In this document: positions 8,318 to 15,496 of the stretch, piece by piece
How positions within the stretch are numbered: position 1 is the stretch's first letter
Layout: the number at the start of each line of letters is the position of its first letter
Notes under the pieces: model-generated
Told to the model about the DNA's origin: nothing
Databases searched by the model: none
The model's input: only the letters and a program-made list of their open reading frames with translations
Program-made: the position numbers and the translations under genes
Source: an uncultured Collinsella sp.
Lineage (GTDB): Bacteria > Actinomycetota > Coriobacteriia > Coriobacteriales > Coriobacteriaceae
Assembly: GCA_900550785.1 (NCBI GenBank)
Contig: URTL01000007.1
Location: 1-31,268, forward strand
Direction: 5' to 3'
Length of the DNA: 31,268 nt

Positions 8318-9475
8318 GGTTTCGATGAAGGCGGCGATGCGGGTCTCGATCTGGCCCATGTCGCCGTTGCTGTAATCGGTCTCGATCTTCATATACGGAA
8401 TACCCGCACCCTCGACAGCCTCCTGCATGCGCGCACTCTCCACGTTAAAGGTGTGGCACGCCTGGAGCACGCTCTCCACTACGCCATCAACGTGATACTT
8501 CTCGCACATGGCCAGCGTATTTTCCATACGACCGTCGTTGGGTGTCATGACCGAGCAGTTGATGTCCAGGTAGCGGTCGGCGATGGCGCGCAGGATATCG
8601 GGAGCCTCCGGGTCGATCATCATGGTAGCCGTGCGCTCGCCCGAGCAATCGTCCATGCACACGACCACGCCGCCGTTGGACTCGATGGTGCGACCGATCT
8701 TGTTGATTACGCCGCCCACCGGGCAGCCGGTGATCAGAATGCGCTTGGCATCCGCCGTGACCGGGCGCTCGCCCGCGTCGTAGGCCTCGCGCAGCTTGGC
8801 GACCTTTTGCTCCAGCTGCTGCGTATAGGCCTCGATATCAAAGCTGAACGTACCGGCGAACATGGTGCTCATCAGGTCGACGCCGCTCATAGCCGCCGGC
8901 TGATTGGCCTGCAGCGCAAACATCTCGAGCTGGGCCGCACGCAAGCGGTTGCGGCGACGGACGGCAGCACGAAGGTCGTCATCGGTGATCGTAATACCGT
9001 AGAAGTTCTCGAGCTCCTCCTTGAGCAGGCGGCACTCCTCGTACCAGCCCTCGCGCTCGTAGGCGCGATCGCGACCCTGCGGAAGATGCAGAATGTGCGT
9101 GCGCTTGAGCTCGTTAAGCAGCTCGTACATCTTCTTCTTACCGTCGCAGGTAGTCTCGCCAATGATCATGTCGCTAAAGTACGTAAACGGGCACTTTTGC
9201 GAAGAGGCAAAACCGTACGTCGACTTGATGAGCGGACACAGATTTGCCGGCAGTACCTTCTCGGCCTCGGGAATCACCTCGTCGGACGTGCCACACAGCG
9301 CCACGCTCGCAGCCCCCGCGGCATCGATAATCTCGAGCGGCGTGTAGCTGCACAAAAAGCCGACCAGGCGATTGCCCGCCTGCTTATAATCCTTGACGCG
9401 AATAAACGCCGCCTTGCGCTGCTCGTTGAACTCCTCAAACGTGCGCGGCAACGGCTGCTCATTATTTTCCGACAT
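8312..9475 (-). CDS. Double-cubane / 2-hydroxyacyl-CoA dehydratase-like reductase, paralogue 2
   Basis: This 387-aa iron-sulfur protein belongs to the HgdB/BcrB-like family. Six cysteines occupy the same places as in the paralogue encoded upstream: NLCPLIKS, KCPFTYF, TTCDGKKK, DDCSGER, NCSVMTPN and QACHTFN. Two-subunit dehydratases usually keep three cluster cysteines per subunit, while double-cubane proteins use six, so this resembles the latter. An additional cysteine sits in ITGCPVGG, where the paralogue has Thr. The start is ATG 9475, with AAGGAG 6-7 bases upstream; the frame is open further upstream, but that extension reads through the preceding gene in another frame and is not protein-like. 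It lies between element copies 1 and 2 and upstream of the activase. Substrate unknown. Confidence 0.88.
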   Translation of the reverse strand: MSENNEQPLPRTFEEFNEQRKAAFIRVKDYKQAGNRLVGFLCSYTPLEIIDAAGAASVALCGTSDEVIPEAEKVLPANLCPLIKSTYGFASSQKCPFTYFSDMIIGETTCDGKKKMYELLNELKRTHILHLPQGRDRAYEREGWYEECRLLKEELENFYGITITDDDLRAAVRRRNRLRAAQLEMFALQANQPAAMSGVDLMSTMFAGTFSFDIEAYTQQLEQKVAKLREAYDAGERPVTADAKRILITGCPVGGVINKIGRTIESNGGVVVCMDDCSGERTATMMIDPEAPDILRAIADRYLDINCSVMTPNDGRMENTLAMCEKYHVDGVVESVLQACHTFNVESARMQEAVEGAGIPYMKIETDYSNGDMGQIETRIAAFIETL

Positions 9476-9512
9476 ATAACTCCTTAACAAACCTTTTAGC
9501 CAACCAAGGAAA

Positions 9513-9614
9513 CGGCTTTCCCAGGTGCCCGAGGTTGCCGTGAAAGAGGAGCGCCGCGTACTTTGACACGCAAGCGACGGTTTGAACGGCAAGATCGGGT
9601 GTCCGGGAAAGCCG
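9513..9614 (-). repeat. Structured intergenic element, copy 2
   Basis: 9513-9532 pairs with 9595-9614 (ten Watson-Crick pairs, then wobble pairs and CCCGA/TCGGG). An inner 7-bp stem TTGCCGT/ACGGCAA joins 9535-9541 with 9586-9592, and a GCGT/ACGC hairpin lies at 9556-9571. The core GAAAGAGGAGCGC and ACGCAAGCGACGG segments are identical to copy 1, while the arms differ in sequence but still pair. It begins 16 bases after the stop codon of the upstream reductase gene. Confidence 0.7.
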
Positions 9615-9629
9615 CCGGGACGGATAGCC

Positions 9630-10913
9630 CTAAATGGTTTCCAAGAAAGCTTCGATGCGCGTCTGCAATTGCCCTGCATCCTCGCCGGCGTAGTCGGTCG
9701 TGATGTGCATAAACGGAATGCCGGCCTCCTCGGCGGCCTTCTCCACGGCAAACGACTCCATCTCGTAGAGCGTGCAGAACTGCAGGGCCACGTCGACGAT
9801 ACCGTCGGCATGCAGGTCCTTGGCCATCTGGACAATGTCCTTCATACGCTGGTCGTTGGGCGTAAAGACAGCGCAGTTGATCTTAAAGTAGCGCTCGGCG
9901 ATGGCGTCGAGCATCTCGTCGACCGTCTCGCCGGACTCGTCGACCAGGTCCTTGTAGTAGCGCGAGCCCGTGCAGGACTCCTCGCCTACCACAACGCCGC
10001 CGGCCTTCTCGATGAGGTTGAACAGCTTCCAGTTGGGCACGGCCATGGGCGTACCGGTGTACAGGATGCGCTTGGTCCCCTTGGGCGCCACGCCCTCGCC
10101 GGCCTCGACACGCTGCTCGCACTCGGCGGCCATCTCGTTGATGGCTCCGGTCAGACGCGGCGTGTCGTCCATAAAGGCGGCCTGAACGGTCAGCAGGCTG
10201 TCGAGACCGCTGATGGGCGCCGGATCGGCAGCGCGCGTGGCAGCCAGACGCTGCAGGGCGCGACGCTTCTCGTTGACGGCGTGGATGGCAGCCTTCAGGC
10301 GCTCGGGCGTAATCTTGACGCCGCACTCTTCCTCGATCTTGGCGGCGAGCTTCTTGACCTCGGCCTTCCAGGTCACGAGCGTCGACTCGTCGTGTACGTT
10401 GGGATTATCCATGACGTACATGTTCTTTTGCGTGGCAAAGAACTCGTAAGCTTTCTTCTTGCCATCGCAGGTGTTCTCGCCTACCACCAGGTCACTCGAC
10501 TCAATGTAGGGGCAGACCTCGCCCAGCTTAAAGCCGGCAAAGCTCTTGATAAGCGGGCAGGTGTTGCGCGGCAGGTGCTCCTCGACCTTATCGGTTGCCC
10601 AATCGGCACCCGAGCACAGGCCCACGGGGATGCCGTCACAGGCAAGTACGATCTCCTCGGGCACGTACACACAGAACGAACCGACGATCTTGGTGGCCTC
10701 GCCGGCCTCCTTCTTGTCGAGCATCTCCTTAATACGGCCGCTGTGGATGTTGGTGGCGACAAAATCCAGGTAGGACGTGGACTTGGGGCGATTGTTCTGC
10801 GTCAGGAACATATCGCCGTACATCTGGCCCACGGCGCCCAGCAGCATGTCGTGATCGGCAAGATTCATGCCGAGGCTCTCCCACATCGGATGGAAATCGA
10901 ATTCTTCAGCCAT
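9630..10913 (-). CDS. Double-cubane / 2-hydroxyacyl-CoA dehydratase-like reductase, paralogue 1
   Basis: This 427-aa protein is first in the reductase-activase-selenium block. It shares the HgdB-like fold signature and the six-cysteine pattern of its neighbour: NTCPLIKS, VCPYIES, NTCDGKKK, ESCTGSRYY, NCAVFTPN and QFCTLYE. An N-terminal extension of about 45 residues (MAEEFDFHPMWESLG) is absent from the neighbour. ITGCPVGG of the neighbour is YTGTPMAV here. Known relatives reduce or dehydrate substrates using electrons from an ATP-driven activase; double-cubane proteins can reduce small molecules such as acetylene. The start is ATG 10913, with GAGAGGGG about 7 bases upstream. Homodimer versus heterodimer with the neighbour cannot be decided from sequence. 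Confidence 0.88.
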   Translation of the reverse strand: MAEEFDFHPMWESLGMNLADHDMLLGAVGQMYGDMFLTQNNRPKSTSYLDFVATNIHSGRIKEMLDKKEAGEATKIVGSFCVYVPEEIVLACDGIPVGLCSGADWATDKVEEHLPRNTCPLIKSFAGFKLGEVCPYIESSDLVVGENTCDGKKKAYEFFATQKNMYVMDNPNVHDESTLVTWKAEVKKLAAKIEEECGVKITPERLKAAIHAVNEKRRALQRLAATRAADPAPISGLDSLLTVQAAFMDDTPRLTGAINEMAAECEQRVEAGEGVAPKGTKRILYTGTPMAVPNWKLFNLIEKAGGVVVGEESCTGSRYYKDLVDESGETVDEMLDAIAERYFKINCAVFTPNDQRMKDIVQMAKDLHADGIVDVALQFCTLYEMESFAVEKAAEEAGIPFMHITTDYAGEDAGQLQTRIEAFLETI

Positions 10914-11171
10914 GACGGTTCCCCTCTCGAACCAAATACGGATAACTACGGTATTGCTGCACGGTGGGTGGCGAAAACCCAGCCGCGCCTAAACCAGGAA
11001 TTTTAGGGAACCTGATTTGCGGTCGATTATTTAGTTGTGCGTCGTCTCTCCCGGAGCCGTGAACATACCTGCTCATATGCGGCTCCGAGCCATATATAGG
11101 GCACGCGCGGCAACGCGGCGAATGTATGTCGTCTGCGGCATATGCGCACCCTCCTTTACAAGTTAAGGTCA
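10914..11171 (-). promoter_or_regulatory. Leader of the reductase-selenium block
   Basis: About 250 bases separate the probable promoter from the first large gene. The leader holds the 22-codon ORF at 11073-11141, a 10-bp hairpin (11050-11059 with 11080-11089, one G-U pair) whose loop contains that ORF's stop codon, and a small TGGGT/ACCCA hairpin nearer the gene. The size and structure suggest post-transcriptional control, but no riboswitch class was recognised. Confidence 0.4.
11073..11141 (-). CDS. Possible 22-aa leader peptide
   Basis: ATG 11141 is preceded by a perfect AGGAGG at 11150-11155 with 8 bases of spacing, better than most large genes here. The product would be about 22 residues, with five arginines (RRVAARALYMARSRI toward the end), ending at TGA 11075-11073. 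If that TGA were read through, 13 more codons would follow to a TAA. It could be a regulatory upstream ORF or a genuine small protein; no homologue was recognised. Confidence 0.4.
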   Translation of the reverse strand: MPQTTYIRRVAARALYMARSRI

Positions 11172-11209
11172 ACTATATCAACGGTCGTCGACCATGCGAA
11201 CACCGTTGA
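11172..11209 (-). promoter_or_regulatory. Promoter with operator-like inverted repeat for the reductase-selenium block
   Basis: On the minus strand TTCGCA (11195-11200) and TATAGT (11172-11177) are separated by 17 bases, a plausible sigma-70 type promoter. The perfect 8-bp inverted repeat TCAACGGT (11202-11209) / ACCGTTGA (11178-11185) brackets the -35 box and abuts the -10 box, where a repressor would sit. The regulator is unknown. Confidence 0.5.
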
Positions 11210-11304
11210 CATTCGTACGACAGCGTCGTGTGCCGTCGTTTAATAAATAATTATCTGTGTTGATAAGTGTTTGTCATCCATCATTCGGCGAACGGCAAGA
11301 CAAG

Positions 11305-11331
11305 GCCGCCGAGGCTTATATCCCCGACGGC
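11305..11331 (-). terminator. Hairpin downstream of modC
   Basis: On the minus strand a 10-bp stem (two G-U pairs) with a 7-base loop lies 12 bases after the modC stop. It is followed by CTTGTCTTG rather than a clean T-run, so it is a weak intrinsic terminator or an mRNA-end stabiliser. Confidence 0.45.
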
Positions 11332-11342
11332 ATTACCTGGCG

Positions 11343-12413
11343 CTATCGACAAACCAAATGGATCTTACTCGCATCGAAGTGCATGCGCAGCGTCTCGCCT
11401 GCTTGCGGCAGCTCGTCGACAGGCACGCCCACCTTGTTGACCTTCCACTGCAGACGCGTGGGTGCATCGACGCGCGGCACGTCCAGCAGCACCAGCCGCT
11501 CAAAGCGCGAATCGCTCACACGGGCCACGTGCAAATCATAGCTGTTGCGGCCCCGCTCCGCGCGATTGTCAACATGGAAGTAGCTTGCGCGAATGCCCAG
11601 GTACGCCACATTATCGGGAACCTCACGACCCACGTTAAAGGTCATGCCCCAGTCGAGGGCCTCAACTTCTTCGTCGCCGATCTTGCGCGCCCGGCTTGTG
11701 TTCTTGCAGCCCGTCAGGCGCAGTGCCGCCAGCGTCTGCGGACGACGGACCACGTCCTCGATGGAGCCAATCTCCTCAACATGCCCGTCGTGCATCACGC
11801 AGATGCGCTGACACAGGCGGCACGCTTCGTCGATGTCGTGGCTCACGTAGAGCACGGTACGGTTGCAGACGTCGAACAGGTCGAGCATGTTTTGCTCAAG
11901 CGCGCTCTTGAGATACGCATCGAGTGCGCTCATGGGCTCGTCGAACATAAAGATGCCCGGATGCGACGCCACCATGCGGGCAAGCGCCACGCGTTGCTGC
12001 TGACCGCCCGAGAGTCGCGCGGGATAGCGGTCGGCGAAATCGGCTAGACCGAAAATGCTCAGATAGCGCTCGGCGAGCTTTTTGCGCGCGGCGGCGTCGC
12101 CCGCATCCTTTACACCGGCGCATACGTTATCGGCCACCGTCATGTTGGGGAAAAGCTGATAGTTTTGGAACAGCAGGGCGCATTTTCGCTCCTGGGGCGA
12201 CAGATTGATGCCCGCCGCCGAGTCAAAAAAGGTCACGCCGTTGACGACGATCTTGCCCTCGTCGGGCGTCTCAACACCGGCAATGCAGCGCAGCGTGCAG
12301 CTCTTGCCGCAACCCGAGGCGCCCAGCAGCGCCACGCGCTCCTCGCCGGCCTCAAGCTGCATGTCAAGCACAAACCCGGGATAACGTTTCTTAATATCCA
12401 TAACGAGCGACAT
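11343..12413 (-). CDS. modC: Molybdate ABC transporter ATP-binding protein
   Basis: This 356-aa ATPase powers molybdate import through ModB. It has Walker A GASGCGKS (residues 31-38), Q-loop LFQNYQLFPN, signature LSGGQQQR, Walker B GIFMFDEP and the switch histidine in YVSHDIDEA. Residues after about 230 form the C-terminal regulatory region expected for ModC, which often carries a TOBE-like oxyanion-binding domain. The start is ATG 12413, with GGGAGG about 10 bases upstream inside the end of modB; only 3 bases separate the genes, indicating one operon modA-modB-modC. Assignment as molybdate rather than sulfate transporter rests on the neighbouring modA, moeA and mog genes. Confidence 0.9.
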   Translation of the reverse strand: MSLVMDIKKRYPGFVLDMQLEAGEERVALLGASGCGKSCTLRCIAGVETPDEGKIVVNGVTFFDSAAGINLSPQERKCALLFQNYQLFPNMTVADNVCAGVKDAGDAAARKKLAERYLSIFGLADFADRYPARLSGGQQQRVALARMVASHPGIFMFDEPMSALDAYLKSALEQNMLDLFDVCNRTVLYVSHDIDEACRLCQRICVMHDGHVEEIGSIEDVVRRPQTLAALRLTGCKNTSRARKIGDEEVEALDWGMTFNVGREVPDNVAYLGIRASYFHVDNRAERGRNSYDLHVARVSDSRFERLVLLDVPRVDAPTRLQWKVNKVGVPVDELPQAGETLRMHFDASKIHLVCR

Positions 12414-12416
12414 GGC

Positions 12417-13859
12417 CTATCGACCTCCCTGCATAGCGGGCTCATCGCGCATAAGCTCGGCCAGTGCCTCGCGATCGATACGCAAGGCATCACCGCCCGC
12501 CGGGTCGAGTGAATCGCCCTGTCCGGCGAGATCTTTGGCCTGCTTACGTTCCGCACGGGAAAGGCCACGCTCGCGGTATTTTTGCGAATGCGCCGTGTAC
12601 ATGTTGATGAACAGGATGACTAGGAAGCTGAACGCTATTACGACCACGACCCAAAAGAGGGCCACCGACGTATTGCCGCCCATCCACTCAAAGTAGATGG
12701 CGATGGGAATGGTCTGCGTAATGCCGGCATAGTTGCCCGCAAAGAACAGGGTGCAGCCAAACTCGCCCATCGCGCGGGCAAAGGCGAGCACCGTGCCGGC
12801 GGCAATCGAGGGCCAGCCAAGCGGCATCATAAGCTTGGTAAAGATGCGACGCTCGGACCAGCCCAGCGTGCGCGCCGCATCGAGCATCTGCGTGTCGAGG
12901 CTCTCGAAGGCGCCGAGTGCCGTACGATAGACGAGCGGGAACGACACCACCACGGCAGAGATAACCGCCGCCGGCCACGTAAAGACGATCGAGACGCCGT
13001 GCGCGATAAGCCACTGGCCCACCCCGGTCGAGCGGCCAAACAGCATGAGGAGCAGAAAGCCGCAGACCGTGGGCGGCAGCACCATAGGAATCGTAAAGAC
13101 CGAATCGAGCAGGCCCTTGATGCGACTCGAGGTACCCATAGTCTTCCACGCGGCGAACAGGCCCAGCGCAAGGGAGATCACCAGGGCAAGGCCGCTCGTT
13201 TTAATGGACACCCAAAACGGGCGATAGTCGATGTCGCCCAAAAAGGAGACCAGAGAGGTCAAGGGCCCTTGCTCATCCCGCAACATGACAGACGACGCCT
13301 CTACCATTTGAGCGCTATCAAGCCAACGCGCGCCGCCCTTGGCATCACCCGAGGCTGATGCAATCACCACATAGCGGTCCCCATCCGCACCGCGCTCGTC
13401 AAAGCCATAGGTATACCCACCGGCATCAAACGTTGTTTCCGCCGTGACATACCAAGGAAGATTCACGTCCCCTAGCTGCGCACCTCCCATGCAGTTTGCG
13501 CTGTCGAGCTTACAGACGAGGGCCTTGAGACCCGATACGCACTCGTTATCCTGCGGATCCAACCCATACTTCTCGACCGCCTTGGGCGATATCCACACCA
13601 CAACGCGATCGGCAGCAGGCGCCACTACAAGGTCCACGTCCTCGTCAACGGGAAACCGGTAGCCCTCAGGCTGGCCCTCCATGGCACGAGCGGTCCCCTT
13701 GGCCAACCGCTCAAAACCCTCGATCCCATAGGAAAGCCCATGAGCGGTCGCAGCAACCTGGGACCCATCCTCAGCGTCCCCAGCAAACGCAAATCCCGGC
13801 ACCCAGCAAAGCGCGAAGATCAAAGCACAGGCGACAAGCATGCGAAATCTATTAAGCAC
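12417..13859 (-). CDS. modB: Molybdate ABC transporter permease with large N-terminal extracytoplasmic domain
   Basis: The permease half (residues about 215-430) is a normal ModB: several hydrophobic helices and the EAA loop around LDAARTLGWSERRIFTKLMMPLGWPS, which contacts ModC. Unusually, it is preceded by about 190 residues with a signal-like start (hydrophobic core then AFA, residues 8-26) and a soluble, presumably external domain; the total is 480 aa against the usual 220-270. After the last helix a charged cytoplasmic tail of about 60 residues follows (RAERKQAKDLAG). The chosen start is GTG 13859, with TTGGAG 6 bases upstream and a good signal sequence; a GTG at 13928 overlapping the modA stop is possible but adds a non-signal-like stretch. 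The external domain was not recognised. Confidence 0.85.
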   Translation of the reverse strand: MLNRFRMLVACALIFALCWVPGFAFAGDAEDGSQVAATAHGLSYGIEGFERLAKGTARAMEGQPEGYRFPVDEDVDLVVAPAADRVVVWISPKAVEKYGLDPQDNECVSGLKALVCKLDSANCMGGAQLGDVNLPWYVTAETTFDAGGYTYGFDERGADGDRYVVIASASGDAKGGARWLDSAQMVEASSVMLRDEQGPLTSLVSFLGDIDYRPFWVSIKTSGLALVISLALGLFAAWKTMGTSSRIKGLLDSVFTIPMVLPPTVCGFLLLMLFGRSTGVGQWLIAHGVSIVFTWPAAVISAVVVSFPLVYRTALGAFESLDTQMLDAARTLGWSERRIFTKLMMPLGWPSIAAGTVLAFARAMGEFGCTLFFAGNYAGITQTIPIAIYFEWMGGNTSVALFWVVVVIAFSFLVILFINMYTAHSQKYRERGLSRAERKQAKDLAGQGDSLDPAGGDALRIDREALAELMRDEPAMQGGR

Positions 13860-13927
13860 GAAAAGCTCCAAGCGAATACAAGGACGGAGTGAAACACAAA
13901 ACGATGGAATTATCGCGCCAAGCCGCA

Positions 13928-14803
13928 CTACGCGGAAAGCTCAAAGCCGTACTTAGCCCAAATCTTCTGAGCCTTCTTGTTGGACAGGCAAAAGTCGATA
14001 AACGCCTTGGCCTCGTCGGCGTGCTCGGAGCCATCGGCGACAGCACCCGGGTACACGATGGGCTTGTGCGAATCCTCAGGACACACGAAGGCCTCCTCGA
14101 TGCCGTCGTAGCGGAAGATATCGGAGCTGTAGACAAAACCCGCCACGCAGTCGCCTGTAGAGACGTAAGACGCAGCGGTGCCGACCTTGTCGGCCAGGGC
14201 TACCTTGTCGGCGAGCTCGGGCGCGTACTCGCCGTCGTCGCCCTCGGTACCGGTATAGAGGCCCACGGAAGCCAGCGCCTGGTTGGCGTACTTGCCGGCG
14301 GGGACGGTCTTGGCGTCGCCGATGGCAATCTTACCGTCCAGATTCGCGACGTCGGCGATGGCCTCGACCTTAGTATCGGAGCCCTCGGCGCGAATGATCA
14401 CGAGGTCGTTGACGAACATGTCCTCACGCGTGTCGGCATCGACGAGCTCGGCGGCTTCGGCGTCGTCCATGGTGCCCTTGGAGGCCGTGATGAGCACGTC
14501 GACGGCGGCACCGGCGCGCATCTGCTCGACAAGGTCGCCAGACGCCTTAAACTGCGTGTCGGCAAACGTGGTGCCGGTCTGCTCGGTGTAGAGCTCCTGA
14601 ACCTCGGGCAGAGCTTTCTCGAGCGAGTTAGCGGCAAAGACCTGCAGCTCGACAGCCTTCTTCTTAGAGGAAGACTTGACGGAGCCGGCATCGGAACCAG
14701 CGGGCTCGGACGTCTTGTTGCCCGAGCAGCCGGCAAGGCCAAGGCCGGCGGCAGCGGCAGCAGAAAGCGAGACAAAACCGCGGCGTGAAACCATATCGAA
14801 CAT
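13928..14803 (-). CDS. modA: Molybdate-binding lipoprotein, probable Tat substrate
   Basis: This 291-aa solute-binding protein captures molybdate outside the membrane and delivers it to ModBC. The N terminus has a twin-arginine motif (VSRRGFVSL, residues 5-13), an Ala-rich hydrophobic core and a lipobox LAGC whose cysteine would be lipidated. The mature part has the ModA pattern FAANSLEKALPEVQELY near its start, ASGDLVEQMRAGAAVDVLITAS, and IAIGDAKTVPAGKYANQAL. The start is ATG 14803, with AAAGGG 6 bases upstream. It ends at TAG 13928. Its own promoter region lies upstream, separating it from mog. Confidence 0.92.
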   Translation of the reverse strand: MFDMVSRRGFVSLSAAAAAGLGLAGCSGNKTSEPAGSDAGSVKSSSKKKAVELQVFAANSLEKALPEVQELYTEQTGTTFADTQFKASGDLVEQMRAGAAVDVLITASKGTMDDAEAAELVDADTREDMFVNDLVIIRAEGSDTKVEAIADVANLDGKIAIGDAKTVPAGKYANQALASVGLYTGTEGDDGEYAPELADKVALADKVGTAASYVSTGDCVAGFVYSSDIFRYDGIEEAFVCPEDSHKPIVYPGAVADGSEHADEAKAFIDFCLSNKKAQKIWAKYGFELSA

Positions 14804-14863
14804 ATTCAACCCTTTCGAACGCTATGCCCGGGCACCCCGCCGCAGGCTTTATTCTGTTACTAG

Positions 14864-14916
14864 ATTATACTTCCGCGCGAATAATGATAATGAGAAATTA
14901 TTCTCGCTAGAGAATA
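14864..14916 (-). promoter_or_regulatory. modABC promoter with nested AT-rich inverted repeats
   Basis: A perfect TATAAT lies at 14864-14869 (minus strand). Upstream, GAATAAT (14879-14885) and ATTATTC (14897-14903) form an inverted repeat over the expected -35 area, and TATTCTC/GAGAATA (14899-14905, 14910-14916) form a second, overlapping one. The GATAATGA core resembles half of a Fur box, and the site does not resemble the E. coli ModE site. The regulator is therefore uncertain. Confidence 0.5.
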
Positions 14917-14959
14917 TAGTTTCGAGTTGCCGTGCACCTCGGCGTCGCTTCGGCGGAAA

Positions 14960-14986
14960 ACAAAAGCAGAACGACCGATAAGGTCG
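14960..14986 (-). terminator. Possible terminator after mog
   Basis: CGACC-TTATC-GGTCG (14972-14986) on the minus strand is followed by TTCTGCTTTTGTTTT. The stem is only 5 bp, so termination may be partial. Confidence 0.4.
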
Positions 14987-15006
14987 CCCCGCCGCAGGTA
15001 AACCGC

Positions 15007-15486
15007 TTATTTGGTATGTCCGCCGCCCGCCGTCATTTGGGCCGCATGCTCCAGCTGATCGCTCACGGCCTCCCAGCTTTCGCGGGCCGCTTTCGTGGAT
15101 CCCGGAAAGTTGATGACAAGCGTATGCCCACGCTGCATGCACACGGCGCGCGAGAGCATGGCACGGCGCGTCTTGGTCATCGAATACGCGCGGATTGCCT
15201 CTGCAATACCCGGCACATCGCGGTCGCAGACGGCACGCGTCGCCTCAGGCGTCACGTCGCGCATCGAAAGCCCCGTGCCGCCGCAGGTGAGCACGACATT
15301 GGCGTGGCACTCATCGGCGGCTTCCACAATGGCATCACCGATCTCGCTGGCGTCGTCGCGCACGACCACATGTGAGACGACCGTCCAGCCCTGCGCCTCG
15401 ATAAGTTCCTCGAGTGCGGCTCCAGCCTCGTCCTGAGCAAGATCGCGCGTATCCGAGCACGTCACGATCGATATCTTCAACTCCAT
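15007..15486 (-). CDS. MogA/MoaB family molybdopterin adenylyltransferase
   Basis: This 159-aa protein of the MoCF_biosynth fold activates molybdopterin by adenylation before metal insertion. It shows the binding motif TCGGTGLSMRDVTPEAT and a C-terminal NFPGSTKAARE segment. The start is ATG 15486 (MELKISIVTCSDTRD), with GGAGGAAG upstream; the longer open frame upstream overlaps moeA and is not used. It begins 10 bases after moeA, so the two are cotranscribed and act in successive steps, adenylyl-molybdopterin synthesis and Mo insertion by MoeA. MoaB and MogA cannot be separated confidently by sequence alone. Confidence 0.9.
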   Translation of the reverse strand: MELKISIVTCSDTRDLAQDEAGAALEELIEAQGWTVVSHVVVRDDASEIGDAIVEAADECHANVVLTCGGTGLSMRDVTPEATRAVCDRDVPGIAEAIRAYSMTKTRRAMLSRAVCMQRGHTLVINFPGSTKAARESWEAVSDQLEHAAQMTAGGGHTK

Positions 15487-15496
15487 AGTCTTCCTC

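Noticed and set aside
8234..11006. Long plus-strand open frames (for example 8234-9487 and 9582-11006) opposite the reductase genes
   Set aside because: They are antisense shadows of high-GC genes, with no ribosome sites and low-complexity, His/Arg/Leu-rich translations without family features.
10906..11172. 88-codon minus-strand frame with several cysteines in the leader
   Set aside because: It starts at TTG without a ribosome site; the AGGAGG nearby serves a different frame (the 22-codon ORF).
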